A stretch of DNA of 64,000 bases from Byssothecium circinans (GCA_010015675.1 ML977017.1:269468-333467), one strand, 5' to 3'; positions 11,778-23,798 are shown, counted from the stretch's first letter. Notes: generated by a model not told the origin, from the sequence alone. Translations and numbers: made by a program.

Positions 11778-13317
11778 GATAAATGGCTGAACGACTAGAA
11801 AGTGGAGCAGAGATGAATGAATCGAACTATGAACGGCAATTATCGCAAGAAAAGAACAAGGGTCGAACTGAAGGGGAACAAAAACAAACTATCGATCAAG
11901 AATCGTCTGATCCAAGTAAAAGAAGCCAGAGGCGACCAGGCATTTGGATGGGGGAGGGTGCGCAAACCACCAGGATGTGCTGCACTGTGTCTGGTTTTTA
12001 CAAGACGGCAGCTAAGGACGTCGACCGTCGCACATTCCGCCTGTGGCTTTATTGCTATTGAGGGGGGCGTTGCTGCAAAGACGGCCTCCAAATTTTAGAA
12101 TACATGAGAGTGAGCAAGCACGGCGCGACCTGCCGTACCATGCGCAGGATGGATTAGACCATCAAGCGCACCCTCCAACCTTGCGGAACCCTGTCCATAG
12201 CTCGAGTTTCACTCTACACGTGGGCCAAGAGGGACAGAGTTGTACCGTCGGCCTCGACGCACAAAGACTTTGTCGAAAGAGAAAACGCCCATGTCGTGCC
12301 ATGTCCGGGGATCTGGCTGGCTTATCGGATGCCGGCCGTCTTCCATGTCTCTGCCCACATCGCCATGGGCTTCAATTACTCAGTCTCTTGCGGCGATGTG
12401 CAGATACGTTGTCGTCCAAAGGTCAGGTGGACGCAGTCAATGACGAATTCGATACTCCGTGCGGCTCGCAACGGCCAGACTTGCCTCAGGCTTGACGGCC
12501 AGTCCACCGTGTCGATCTGTTTGGGGTTTTCAAGGGGAGTCTGCATAAAAGAACTACCGATTCTCGTCACATCTCATCACAACAAACATCGGAAGCTGAG
12601 CAGGCCGCTGCTGCAGGCATAATCATACTGTACAGTATGGGGCCAGGCCCTGGTCCTGAACAGCCCAACGTCGTCCAAGCCTTCAAGGGCTCCTGGTATC
12701 GCCAGGGCGCTCCTCCAAGGGCCGCGCTGATGCTATTGGCTGCAGCCGAGGCCCGGCTGTTCCTGAGTAGCGGTACGGGGCAGGGATACATCCCCTGACT
12801 CGCATCCCGCAGCCACCAAAAGCCACCATACCTTTTCGTCGCCAGGAAGGATGCATCTCCACAGACTCCACCGCGTCACATCGACCGCATACATGCTACG
12901 AACATGGAAAGCACGGTGACACCTTAATTACTCAGACTACCGACCTGTCAGGTACAATGACAGATTGTCCGAGAGAGCCCGCATTTTCCACCCACCTCTG
13001 CCCCAGAGTGGTTCAGTCTCTCCGCTCTTCGTGCATCATCTCTTTGTATTTGAGCGGTTGAGGGCTCCCTTACTTGTTACACCCCATCCTGCACGACACC
13101 TGCGGGCTCGTCACCGCAGCCTAATTCTCATCCCTTCCCACCGTCGCCTGCATACTCTCGGCCTACTGCATGTTTGCTTCTACCCTCCTGGAGAGAGTTA
13201 TATAATTACCTTTCCGAGATCACCGCTCGGGCACTCCTTGTTGCCCCTTTGGTGTCACCCACAGCAAACGCTCCGTCGCTTCGTCCTCATCCTTCTCTCC
13301 TTCCATTGTTCGCCACC
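11778..13317. promoter_or_regulatory. Divergent region and purine-permease promoter
   Basis: 1.5 kb between two divergently transcribed genes. A 16-bp perfect palindrome lies at 12624-12639, followed by the inverted arms GGGCC/GGCCC at 12640-12650. The stretch from about 12980 to 13317 is pyrimidine-rich, as expected of a fungal leader, and ends in the start context GCCACCATGG. No additional gene is supported. Confidence 0.5.
12624..12639. repeat. 16-bp perfect palindrome
   Basis: CATACTGTACAGTATG reads the same on both strands. It is followed directly by GGGCC-A-GGCCC inverted arms. It could be a dimeric regulator site or chance. No factor can be named. Confidence 0.5.
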
Positions 13318-15554
13318 ATGGAGGCCATTCGAAAGGCTGTTGCGAACTTCAATGAGCTGATCGGTTCTTCGACATTTGGACGGATATTCCGTCTCGAAGG
13401 CTCGGGTCATGTATGTCTCTCTTTCCTACATACTTCCAAGACATTGCCGCTAATTACGATCCAGGACTTTGAGATCAAAAATACAAAGTTTACTACCGAA
13501 ATACGGGCTGGTATAACATCGTTCTTCACAATGGCCTACATCATTGCCGTCAACGTATGCTCCTCACTTGCTCACCGATTGCAGTGGCTAACTTCAGAAG
13601 GCGTCGATTTTATCTGACACCGGCGGTACCTGTGTTTGCAATGACACAACCGGTAAAGATCCTTTCTGCGAAACGAACGCGGAGTACGCGGTCTGTGTCC
13701 AAGGTAAATGGTGCCAATCCAGCCACCACTGCACACCCACTGACGGCGTACTAGATTTAAACCGATCTTTGGTAACGGCCACGGCTGCCCTCTCCGGTTT
13801 CAGTTCTTTCCTGTTTGGTTTTATGACCAACATGCCCGTTTGCCTTGGGTAAGCTCTTCCCCTTACCCTCCCGCGACCTGTGCTGACTTCATCCGTAGAC
13901 CCGGTATGGGCTTGAATGCCTATTTGTAAGTTCGGTTCATCAATACCTTTTGGTGGGGTCGTGCTCATTATATCAGCGCCTATACCATCGTTGGCTTTCA
14001 CGGAAGCGGCCTTGTGCCTTACAGGCTCGCCTTGACTGCTGTTTTCGTTGAGGGCTTTGTCTTCATTGCCCTATCGCTGATCGGCATGCGCCAATGGCTC
14101 GTCAAGGTCATTCCTGTCTCGCTCAAGATAGCAGCCGCGTGTGGTATTGGTCTCTTCCTCTCAGAAATAGGCCTGAGCTACTCCGCCGGTATCGGTGCCA
14201 TCACTGGCGCAGCTACCACGCCTCTCCAGATCGCAGGATGCCCCGAGGCCTTCAAAGATGCGAACGGCTTCTGTGAAAGCCACAAGATGACCAATCCTAC
14301 TGTAAGTTGACCCTGCTCCGGTTAATCTCGCTGCATCATGCATCATGTCTAATTTATGCTGCCGTAGATGTGGATTGGTATCTTTTGCGGGGGCATTGTC
14401 TCGGCATATCTTATGACGTTCAAAGTTAAGAGCGCTATGATAGTCGGTATCTCACTGGTTACTATTATCTCATGGCCGTAAGTCGTACATTGAGACTTCT
14501 AGCAGGTTCAGTGCGTTGACTTGCAGCTTAGCCGAGACACATCTTTCACGTACTTCCCGCATAACGCGTTGGGTGATGACCGCTTCAACTTCTTCAAGAA
14601 AGTAGCGGAGTTCCATCCAATCCGCACGCTCAACGTTCTGGACTGGAACGTTTCCAAGGACCCCACCCACTTTGTGCTCGCCCTCTTCACTTTCCTGTAC
14701 GTCGATATCATTGACTGCACGGCTACGTTGTACAGCATGGCACGCTTCTCAGGGGTCGTCGATCCAGATACTGGCGATTTTCCTAGGTCCACTCTCGCCT
14801 ACTGTACTGATGCGTTCTGTATCTCTATTGGTTCCCTGATGGGCTGTTCTCCTGTCACTGCATTCATCGAATCCGGAGCCGGCATCGCAGAAGGAGGAAA
14901 GACGGGCTTGACAGCCATGAGTTGCGGTATCTGTTTCTTCATCTCTATGTTCTTCGCCCCTATCTTTGCATCCATCCCGCCTTGGGCCACGGGATGTACT
15001 CTGGTGCTCGTAAGTCTACCCAAGCTCCTCCCCCGCAGCTCTCTAACAATCAGCAGGTCGGCTGCCTAATGATGCGCCAAATCGTAATGGTCAACTGGCG
15101 CTACATCGGCGATGCAGTCCCCGCCTTCGTAACCATCATGTTCATCCCCTTCGGTTACAGCGCAGCCTACGGTCTCATCGCCGGCATCATGGTCTACACG
15201 GCACTCAATGGCCTCGTCTACATCACTAAGCTGGTCTCGCGCGGCCACATCGTCCCAGACGACGAAGACCATCGCGAGTACTGGACCATCAGACCTCACG
15301 GTCGCCTCCCTTGGTTCATCACTGCCTCGCAATCAATCGCGGAGCATATCGGGATGAGGCGGGATGTTAAGGAGACGACGAGTAAAGACTCGGCGTCGGT
15401 GATGAGCGGCGGCAGTGAACAGAGGTTTCGCATGCAGCCGGGGAGTGGGCATTCGGATCGCGAACTGGATACCGTTATTGTGGGGACTATGGAGACTGGA
15501 CCGGAATTCGGGGTAAGGGACCCTAGGGATGAGAAGGTGTTGAGGAAGACGTAA
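13318..15554 (+). CDS. azgA: AzgA-type adenine/guanine (hypoxanthine) permease
   Basis: Nine exons: 13318-13410, 13465-13554, 13601-13703, 13755-13848, 13899-13925, 13977-14301, 14368-14477, 14532-15009 and 15057-15554, giving 605 aa. The start ATG sits in the strong context gccaccATGG. The spliced protein carries AzgA-family hallmarks: FFTMAYII, SDTGGTCVC, SFLFGFMTNMPV, PGMGLNAYFAYT, and TGCTLVLVGCLMMRQ near the end of the membrane domain. These plasma-membrane proteins (NCS2/AzgA-like) import adenine, guanine and hypoxanthine with protons. The third intron (13704-13754) is in frame and stop-free, and two acceptors are tandem NAGNAG sites. The ~100 C-terminal residues are cytoplasmic and Ser-rich. 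Confidence 0.92.
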
Positions 15555-16478
15555 GTGGTGTTCCAGTCGTTGTGAACGCTGTGGGACTGTGTGTATGGGT
15601 GAGGTTTTGGAGTTATACTCGTCCCGTATCGTCGCATTACAGACCGGATAGACGAGTTCAGCAGACCGGCGTATGGATCCACTTATGGATAGGTTTCTAT
15701 CGGTGTTGCGATGATGGGCAGCGTCTGGCGCTTTTCTTGTTATATTTTTTATATCGCGGCTGACTTGGATACCATGGGCGGCGCCTATATACCTTCTTTC
15801 GGTTCACAATGTGTAATTATGTATTTACTTAAATCATCATACACTCGTTTACAGCACTATCACGTACATACTCAGATCCTCAATCCTCCATCGTATCTTC
15901 GCAGTGCCTCTTTGCCTGACGCCACATACCCACCCATCACATGCCCCAAGCTCCCATTCGCTTCTCACGACACCTGCGAGCAAAACTATCAACAGCGTCA
16001 TGAGCCAGGAAGCCACACACGCATTTCCCCTCTTGCAAAAAGCAAGGCGCGATTCAGGAATCACAAGTAAACCTTAAACCTCGCCATCGATCAACCCTTA
16101 TTCCGACACCCACAAGGATGAAAAACAATACGAACGAACGACTTAACGAGTCCAACGACTGCCCAATGCAGGGCGCCGTCAAACTCTATCGGAGCAATAC
16201 GATACCGCGGTGTGGCCGGCGGACACGGCTCGCGAGCGGGAGAGTTGCCTATCGAGTCATACAACAAGTATCTGGTTCCAGGCCCCCGCCACCCCATTTT
16301 GACGGTGCGGAGTTAATTCTTTACTTTTTTTGCATTCTACCATTCTGCCTATCTTCCAGGTCATGGTATAAGCTGTAGGATGTACCCCGCCATGCGCGTT
16401 CTGCATCTTGTGGCAGATAGATGAAGAACCACCAGATAGAATTTGAGAACGAATAATGAACGCTGCGATCGACGCTGC

Positions 16479-16494
16479 ATGCTGCATGCAGCAT
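16479..16494. repeat. 16-bp palindrome with tandem heptamer
   Basis: ATGCTGCATGCAGCAT is self-complementary. It overlaps two head-to-tail GCTGCAT copies at 16474-16487. It lies in gene-free DNA downstream of the purine permease. Function unknown. Confidence 0.5.
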
Positions 16495-17167
16495 CTGCGT
16501 GCGCGGAGACAGGAGGGGTATGAAACGAGAGAGCCTTGCTTGTGGGCTTGGGGGTGAAACATATCGCTCCATCGCCACCACAGCCTCTCGGTATACAGAT
16601 ACGGACACCGTCTATATGTATGGCGCCCTTCAGCTCCCGCGGAAGCACTGAAGCCGCCTGAACATGCGCCATCTTAGTATCGATATCCTTAAGCCACAGC
16701 CAGTTTAACAAAGCCTCGAGCATGAACGCCGGGAATGAGCTCTTTCCCTAGCGGTTCTCCCGACTTCCAGACCCTGATGCCCAAGTCGTGAAATTATCCC
16801 GCACCCTAGTCAATCCTCCTGACCGGGATAGTTCTCACTTCTCAGGAACAGGAAATTCTCGCTTGGGAGGAATGGAGGGATTCATGGGTACTAAAATGAC
16901 GTGCAGCAGGGATATTGTTAGTCGGTCCTTATACGGAGCGGAGATCGGGCCGCCGTGGATGTGTGGGAGCTTAGTGGACCACGGGTGGTACCGACGCTCC
17001 GAGAAGGGGTTCGCGTGATCTGTGCTGTGAGGGAACGAAGGATGCGGATGGAGTGCCGAGGTGGAGCTTTGTTCTTTTCGTGGAAGGATTCCGGACGGGG
17101 TTGTGATGCATTATTCGGTTGTTGCAATAATGTCATCGTCCTTCAAGGTTGATGGGTTTTGGGATGG

Positions 17168-17509
17168 ATGATGACTCGATGGCATTGTTGTGGGTTCGTT
17201 ATGTTAGTGTTCATGGTGACGGCGATAGTGTTTCCTTCTGTGAGGGGAAGTGAGGGGTTGTGGTTGTCGTCCAGGACTCGAGATGTGAGTTATAGTGTAG
17301 CCCCCGCGCTACCTTCTCCTTCCGTACATGTATGTGCACCGGCCCGTTTCCATGTACCTATATACAGGGAGCGGGACGCCCCCACGGAGCTCTTCAATAA
17401 TATTTCCAAGTACAAAAATGAGCATCAGCCAAAAGCATGGAAGATTCCTTGCACAATAGTGACAAAATTAAAGGAGAAGCCTGAGGGAAAGAATCCGAGC
17501 TTCGCGTGA
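17168..17509 (+). CDS. Possible small secreted protein
   Basis: A 113-aa reading frame from ATG 17168. The N-terminus looks like a signal peptide: MMTRWHCC, then the hydrophobic core FVMLVFMVTAIVFPSV, then a plausible cleavage after RG. The rest is Lys-rich with two further cysteines and no domain I know. There is no intron signal to support it and no family match, so chance is quite possible. Confidence 0.2.
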   Translation: MMTRWHCCGFVMLVFMVTAIVFPSVRGSEGLWLSSRTRDVSYSVAPALPSPSVHVCAPARFHVPIYRERDAPTELFNNISKYKNEHQPKAWKIPCTIVTKLKEKPEGKNPSFA

Positions 17510-18712
17510 AAAGTGCCAAAGGAATGTGATGACATGATCCCAGAAGGTCGTCGCGTCAGCAACCGCCGATCTAACAGACCAACACCGAGTAAAACTTACG
17601 ACGCGGCTCGCATCTTGATCCTTCATTGCCGGGCACGGGTTCGTAACTGCTAGGGCATCGGACAACGGGGGCCGGGTCAACGTCCCGCGATCTGGGCGTT
17701 GTCTCACGATTGACACGGGCTGTGCCGCTGTCGGTGGATTTCGGAACCATCTTTCCGTTTTTCTTAAAAGACGGATCAGCGGCTCATGCACACTTGGGTT
17801 GATCATCTTCCTTTCTTTGACTTGTCATGTTTCGATGAAACGACCTGTCTCGCGGCGATAGATCGACAGTGCCTTACCATGGTATTTCACAAGCTCCGAG
17901 GCCTGCCTGCGATGCTTACAAGAGCCATAGCAAGTTTCAGCAAGAGACTTCGACAATCCCTTTGTAAGAGATAGCGGGAGTAAACAGGAGAAGAAGCAAT
18001 ACTTTTATTATGCAGGTGGGATCCTCGTTTGGGAACTGTCACAAGCACATCGCTTCTGAGTCACAAAAAGCAAGAGGAGTTCGCTATCCTATGAGGGGAG
18101 GATCGTTATTAAGCAAATGCCTCAACACCACCAACACGACCTTTCCTTTTCCTTGTGTCCACGAGTTTTATCAAGTGACACGAAAGAACAACAGAAATGT
18201 ACTGCTTGTAGCAGTGTCAGCCAGGTTTTTCAAGCTCTCCTTTCCCACGGAATCATTCTGTACGACCGTGGGCACATGAAGTTGCATCTTACATCATTCT
18301 AATATTTCCCCTTACTGCTGCCTGCATCTGCAAGTAATCATCAAAAGTCTTGTTTCCTTTGAGCTCGACGCATCATCGTCTTTCCTTTTCCCGACCGCCG
18401 ACATGACATCAATCAGCGTTCGCTACCTGGGTGCTCTGTCCAATCATTGGAAAACCGTGATTCGTAGACGACGGTGAGGGTAACTCAGAGATTTTCAACA
18501 ATAGTTTGTAAGTAACGGGTGAACTATGAACCTGTTGAGGCATGTTGGCCTGAATATATACAGTTGCGATCTTGGAGCTGTACTTGACGACAAGATGAAG
18601 TTCCAACATTTAGGCTGTCAACTAGCAAGCCGCTTCACATTGACCTGCTGTGCCGCAGTGCCCATCACTCAATAAAAGGCGCAGCTTCAACAGCATGCTA
18701 CATCACTACAAC

Positions 18713-18744
18713 ACTATAGCACTACAGCACTCCAGCACTCCAGC
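18713..18744 (+). repeat. Four 8-bp tandem units in P450 leader
   Basis: Four head-to-tail copies of ACTNYAGC (ACTATAGC, ACTACAGC, then ACTCCAGC twice). They end 17 bp before the start codon of the P450 gene, so they are probably in its 5' leader. Confidence 0.6.
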
Positions 18745-18761
18745 CTCCCAAACCCCTCGCT

Positions 18762-20599
18762 ATGGCCTCGACATACTCCATCGTGACCAGTCACCTTGAT
18801 GATCATCCGAAGCTCACCTGCGCCATCCTTGCGACGCTAGTGATTTCCGTGGTTCACTACGCCGCCACACAAGCTCTGTATTCCAAAGCAACTCACGGTA
18901 AAGGTCATCAGAAAACACCGCCGGTCGTTCCTCATTTCCTTCCGTTCATCGGTAATGTCCCGTGGCAATACTTCTGGAGCCCTATTGAGTTCTTCAAATC
19001 CAGGTAGGCATATTCCCGCTCCCACAAGGTGTTGTCATATCAAGGTACTCCAGTACTTACTAGATCCAGTTACTATGCTCTCTTGCAACATCCAGTCCGT
19101 GTCAAGTTCTTCACCAGGGAGCTCTACATCATACAAGGGCGAGAAAATGTGGTCGCACATCTAGCTCAAACCTCGAACTCGAATACCATATTCAACGCCT
19201 CGTTCCTCCGCCAGGGCTGCGCGATGTCAGCTAAGGCTGTAGAACGGCTAGAAAGTGAAAGCGAAGAGACGCCGAAGTATTTCAAGCGCAAATATTTGGC
19301 AGCTTCGCCGCTCTATTCATGGAGCTCATCCGTCATTCATCGCTATCTTGCTGGTCGAAGCGCACTCCAGCTGTCACGGCGGTTTGAGAACAACTTGAGA
19401 GGTCGCATTGAAGCCCACCCGGCCCTAGGCGTACCCGGAGGAGTTGTGTTGAACAACTTCCTAGACTTCTTCAGCAATGACGTCACGGCTGCTCTACTCG
19501 ATTCCATGTGCGGAAAGGGTCTCCTCGAGCGCAATCCCGCATTTACTAGAGCATTCTTCACCTTTTGCGATAATTTCCCGACGTTCCTGAAACGCACGCC
19601 TCAATTTCTGGCACCTCGAGCGTACAGTGCGCGGGAAGAAGTGCTTGCGGCCGTGATCGACTGGCAAACATGGGCAAGCGAGAACTTTGACGCGAACACA
19701 ACTCCTCTTGATGAGGATGGGGATGACCCGCTATGGGGTACAGCATTCTTCAGAGAAAGGTTCTCCACTTTCGTCCACGAGATGGGGTTTGATGCTCGAG
19801 ACATGGCGTCTATGGAGCTTGGCTTTCTGGTTGGGTAAGTGGCCTGGAGATGGAGATTTATGTACGGAATGATAGCTGATACAGTCCGCTCTAGTGCCAG
19901 TGCCAACGTTACTTTGAATACCTACTGGTGTGCTATCGACGTTTTCAAGGACCGGGCTCTTCTCAATGATATCCGTAAGGAAGTTGAAGCGTGTAAGATT
20001 GGGGATAAGGGCGACCTTCGGTTCGACCTCGGTAAGCTCATTCAACAACCGCTGCTACAAGCTGTGTTTGCCGAGAGTCTGAGGTTGCGCTCCCACCTGA
20101 TGTTCATTCGGAAGACGACAGAAGCTATCAATATTTTAGATTGGATCATACCCAAGGACCGCATTGTCATTGCATGGTCTACTCCAGGTCAGTCGTTTCT
20201 GGAAACGTGCGTCAGTGCTCTGAGGTATGCTAACCCAACTTTCTCATTATAGGTCACATGGACTCGAAAGTTTGGAGCGATCCAAGTGATCTCCATCCTG
20301 TGGACACTTTCTGGCCTGGACGCTTCTTGAAGTTCACCGACCAGTCTGAATCTGCGCAGTTTTCTCTGCCTGAGACAGAAGGCTCGTGGCTTCCGTTTGG
20401 AAATGGAGCAGTTATCTGTCCGGGCAGGCATTTTGCGAAGCTTCACTGCATCGTTACATTGGCTATGATGGTGGAAAGCTTCGACTGCGATATTCTCGCC
20501 GAGCCCAAGAGCCTGAAGGTCGATCAGAGCAAGTTTGGAATGGGAGTCTTGGGGCCCAGCGGTAAAGTTCCTGCCCGGTTGCGTCAGAGGGAAGATTGA
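18762..20599 (+). CDS. Cytochrome P450, CYP7-like
   Basis: Four exons: 18762-19003, 19070-19834, 19895-20187 and 20253-20599, 548 aa. An N-terminal membrane anchor (LTCAILATLVISVVHYAA) is followed by a Pro-rich hinge (TPPVVPHFLPFIG). The K-helix ExxR is ESLR, and the heme-binding loop FGNGAVICPGRHFAK carries the proximal ligand Cys at about residue 489. The loop and the overall layout recall fungal proteins annotated as 7-alpha-hydroxylase or prostacyclin-synthase-like P450s, which sit at the ER and use a P450 reductase. The substrate is unknown. The first acceptor could also be at 19063, which would add two residues. It lies at the left edge of the accessory region. Confidence 0.88.
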
Positions 20600-22879
20600 A
20601 AACGAAAGCCTGGAGGATAAAATGATCTCGGACTTCGTTGTTGATATCGATTTCTTTCTCTTTGCAGAGTTTACATGCATCACTCATTATTGTTACAGAA
20701 TGATGGACGCTCCCTAGTGATAGCAATGGGTAAGTGTCAGGTCACTGCTTATAGCAGCCAAGTTTATATTATGCATAATTGATTGCAGTACACTGGCTTG
20801 GTCGTGACACCAAAACAAGGGAAGGGAGGACTTGCTGCCATGGATTAGGAAAGAGCGTCGAGATAAGTAGCAGGCTCAACACCATTCCATCGATATTTCT
20901 TCTCAACTCCCACTACCGCTCTGTCAACCATCAAAGGTCACTAGGTCTATCTCGCCAATAAGAGCTTTAAACATATTCTACACCTTAGCTTCTTCCTCCG
21001 ACCTGTGCTTCACACCATCAGCAAGGGTATACTCAAAGCCTGCATTTCGAGTATGCCTTTTCTCAACATCCCCTTCCGATGCTCTAGCATCATGGTGGGA
21101 TCAACTAGGCTTCTTTCTTTCTCTGTTAATGTCTGTCACCTGGCATCCTTCCTCTCTCCTGCCTCTAGCGATTGATTTCTCAATTTATCGATCTAGTATG
21201 TTCCACCAATCCATTTTCGAGTCTGTTTTCTTCTGTTTTCTTCCCCGACAGCCACGAGAGGTCGCCTCGCCCGTGCAGACGCAGACGCGACACCGTTATC
21301 CGTCAACGTTTTCGACGTTGCACTGCTTAACCACGCATCTCGCGCATCCGATCCCTGCAAAGTCTGCATACCCGCAATGCTGTTTACTGAACCTCGATGA
21401 TGCGAAATTCGGTCGACTGGGGGCTGGGAACCATGCAAGTAAAGAGAGGCAGGCAATGAAGACATATAGTATAAGATCACTACCAAATCTGAGGGTCGAC
21501 GACCCTAGCTCACCGATCACAGGTTTTAGCTAGTAATGCGATAATAACGGCTTTCGGAGAGGGAATGGAGAGATCGGCTTGCCGATGACTGATGCCTCTC
21601 GTCATTCGAGGTTGGCAAGCAAGGCCGGCTCCACAACAGCACACTATAACATGGCAGATTAGCAGAAGTTTGTCGAAGTGGGTCTTGCATCGCAGTGCAG
21701 CATTCTCACTGCATACGGAACTTGACAGGCCGATGAGCCGCGTATTGGTCCCACCACCTGCAAGCAGGAAGCATGTCACCAAAATGCCACGTTCAATTTT
21801 TCATCCTATGTCCATTCATTCCGTGCCGCATTGTAGCAACGGGCTTTCAAGGATATTCACATGCGCAGCTTGCACCGTGGAAGACCTCGGAATCGGCGTG
21901 GCAGCCACCTTCCATCCCGTTCTTTGATCACCTCCCCATTCTATTTCGGGACAAAATCGCAGGTGGCACATAAGTCTAGTCCTTCACTGTGCTACCTTCC
22001 AGAAGCCTCAGGGCACAGACGCCACCTTCGGAGCACTCATTGGCTCCTCTCTGATCTCGGGTGGTCCCATGCGCGAATACTTGCATTCTTTGTGTAGCAT
22101 ACAACAAGTAACACAACACGGTGCAGATGGTACGTGTTACGTATTGCCTATTTAGAGTCACAAAGACGGCCGAGGCGGTGAGTCCGAGTCTGCTCACCAC
22201 ATCGCCACGACGGCACACCGTCCATGATCAGATCTCTTGGCTGTGGTATGCGATGCTAGCCGTCACCGCCATCCATCGTCAACCTTATCATCATAATTCC
22301 AAGGACTGCATCGCACAAACTTAACGCCTGAGGCTGAATGTGTACCGCTTGGCCGTGTTATATACTGTTTTTGGCATTTGCTCATTCTCAGACCCAATAA
22401 TTTGGCAGTCCAGAGGCGTTGGCTTTGCGCGGTCGCGTTATAAGGCTGACCGGCGGCTTTAAAGCTATGAATTCCGTGTCTCGCACTGGCGGTGGGGGTC
22501 AACTGCTGCCTTGTTATGGTTGCGTCGAAAGTGGTGAAAGATGAAGGACACTGGACTTTGTTTGCATGGACCGAAGTATTGGCTCGTGAGAATGTTTGTT
22601 TGGGGTGGTAGGCATCTTGTTTTGGATTGGGTCGGAGAGTTGGGAGCCGTTAGATTGGCATGGATGACGGTGTGTTGGTGGGCGGGAAGATTTGGGTGGG
22701 TGGCCCTATATATAAGCTCAAAGGCGGCTGATTGAACTTCAGCATTACTTAAGGTATATTGATTCCAGACACTATACGAGTCCGATCCTTCGACTTCCCC
22801 TTTCCACCATCGCCGAAGCCTCCTAAACAGGACACAGACTATCACGCCGAATCCTCAGCAGGAAAAAGAGGAACAAAAG
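20600..22879. other. Gene-poor interval
   Basis: 2.3 kb between the P450 and the Zn2Cys6 gene. Short overlapping frames occur on both strands, but none has a recognisable domain or convincing splice structure. The last few hundred bases must include the regulator's promoter. A GGCCCTATATATAAGC stretch at about 22702-22717 contains a good TATA box, roughly 170 bp before the start at 22880. Confidence 0.45.
22705..22714 (+). promoter_or_regulatory. TATA box candidate for the Zn2Cys6 gene
   Basis: CCTATATATAAG upstream of the start at 22880. It is a good match to a TATA element on the right strand. The distance to the ATG allows a leader of about 130-150 nt. Confidence 0.4.
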
Positions 22880-23798
22880 ATGGATGCAGCGTTCAAGACT
22901 GAATTTAAGCACATCGCTTGTGCCCGCTGCCGAGAGAGGAAGGTGAAGTGTGACGGAGGAAGGCCGAGTTGCCGACGTTGCGTACAGAACCAAGCTTCTT
23001 GTCAGTATGTGAAGAGCAGGAAACAGCAGGGAAAGAGTGAGTGGACGCAACATCTAAGAACAATCAATTTCCAGCCCGGTTAGTATGATCTGGGAATGTC
23101 TGTGTAGTTTTATTTTCTAATTGTTCTTCAAGAAAAAAATACACCTACGCGGAGAGTGAGCTCGCAATTGCGGTCGACCGCAGCTTCGGCATCATCACCC
23201 CAAGCCCTACGATCAACGCCATCATATCGATCGTGTTTTCAAGAGTCTTCGTCCCCGAGAACACCCAGTCCATACTATCATGACGATAATACATCGACTG
23301 GTACATCCTTCACGCCCGAATCTGCGAGAACACCCAGCTGGAGCGCGGAGCCATTTCCGTCAACATCCTTGGACAGCAGTGGAGTAGCGTTACTCGATCC
23401 ATTCTCAATCCCTCTCGACCCGTCCATCAGCTTCTGCGGCACGAGCTATACACCCGATTACCTCAGCTCAAGCAATCAGTCACTGATACCCCTGGTCATG
23501 GACACGTCACGATCCTACAAGCCGATACCTCAGGCCTCGGAAGCGAGGAACACCTCCTTTGAAGGAGTGATAGATGCGTAAGTGTTCTTCGTGCGCAAAT
23601 ACTCTATCCAACAATGGAAAGCTCTATCCTTTCTTGAGAAGTAACACGAACTAATGTAAAGCCAACAGACCATATCCATATACCGAAACTACTTACGTCA
23701 CTCGCCTATCCACGGCCACGAACTGGGACCAAAGCATATACAGCTCAACCGGAGCAGCATACGGAACGTCAATCACATCCCAATATCCCCGCATCTAA
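22880..23798 (+). CDS. Small Zn2Cys6 (zinc cluster) DNA-binding protein
   Basis: Three exons. Exon 1 starts at 22880, exon 2 is 23133-23577, exon 3 is 23669-23798. The zinc cluster reads CARCRERKVKCDGGRPSC then RRCVQNQASC, fitting C-x2-C-x6-C-x6-C-x2-C-x6-C at residues ~14-41. Exon 1 may end at 23036 (GTGAGT donor, 96-nt intron, 243 aa) or at 23078 (GTTAGT donor, 54-nt intron, 257 aa). Both keep the same phase. The remainder is Ser/Thr/Pro-rich, with no middle homology region. It is therefore much shorter than typical fungal Zn2Cys6 activators (500-900 aa). It could be a local regulator of the neighbouring metabolic genes, which is inference from position. Confidence 0.8.

Larger units (their letters stand above)
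15555..18761. other. Long gene-poor interval upstream of P450
   Basis: 3.2 kb without a recognisable gene. It holds a 16-bp palindrome at 16479-16494, a weak small secreted-protein candidate at 17168-17509, and an 8-bp tandem repeat at 18713-18744. An AATAAAAG element at 18671-18678 lies about 85 bp before the P450 start and may act as its TATA-like box. Confidence 0.5.

Noticed and set aside
12567..12791. 74-residue minus-strand frame near the palindrome
   Set aside because: No domain or start context; overlaps other equally long frames.
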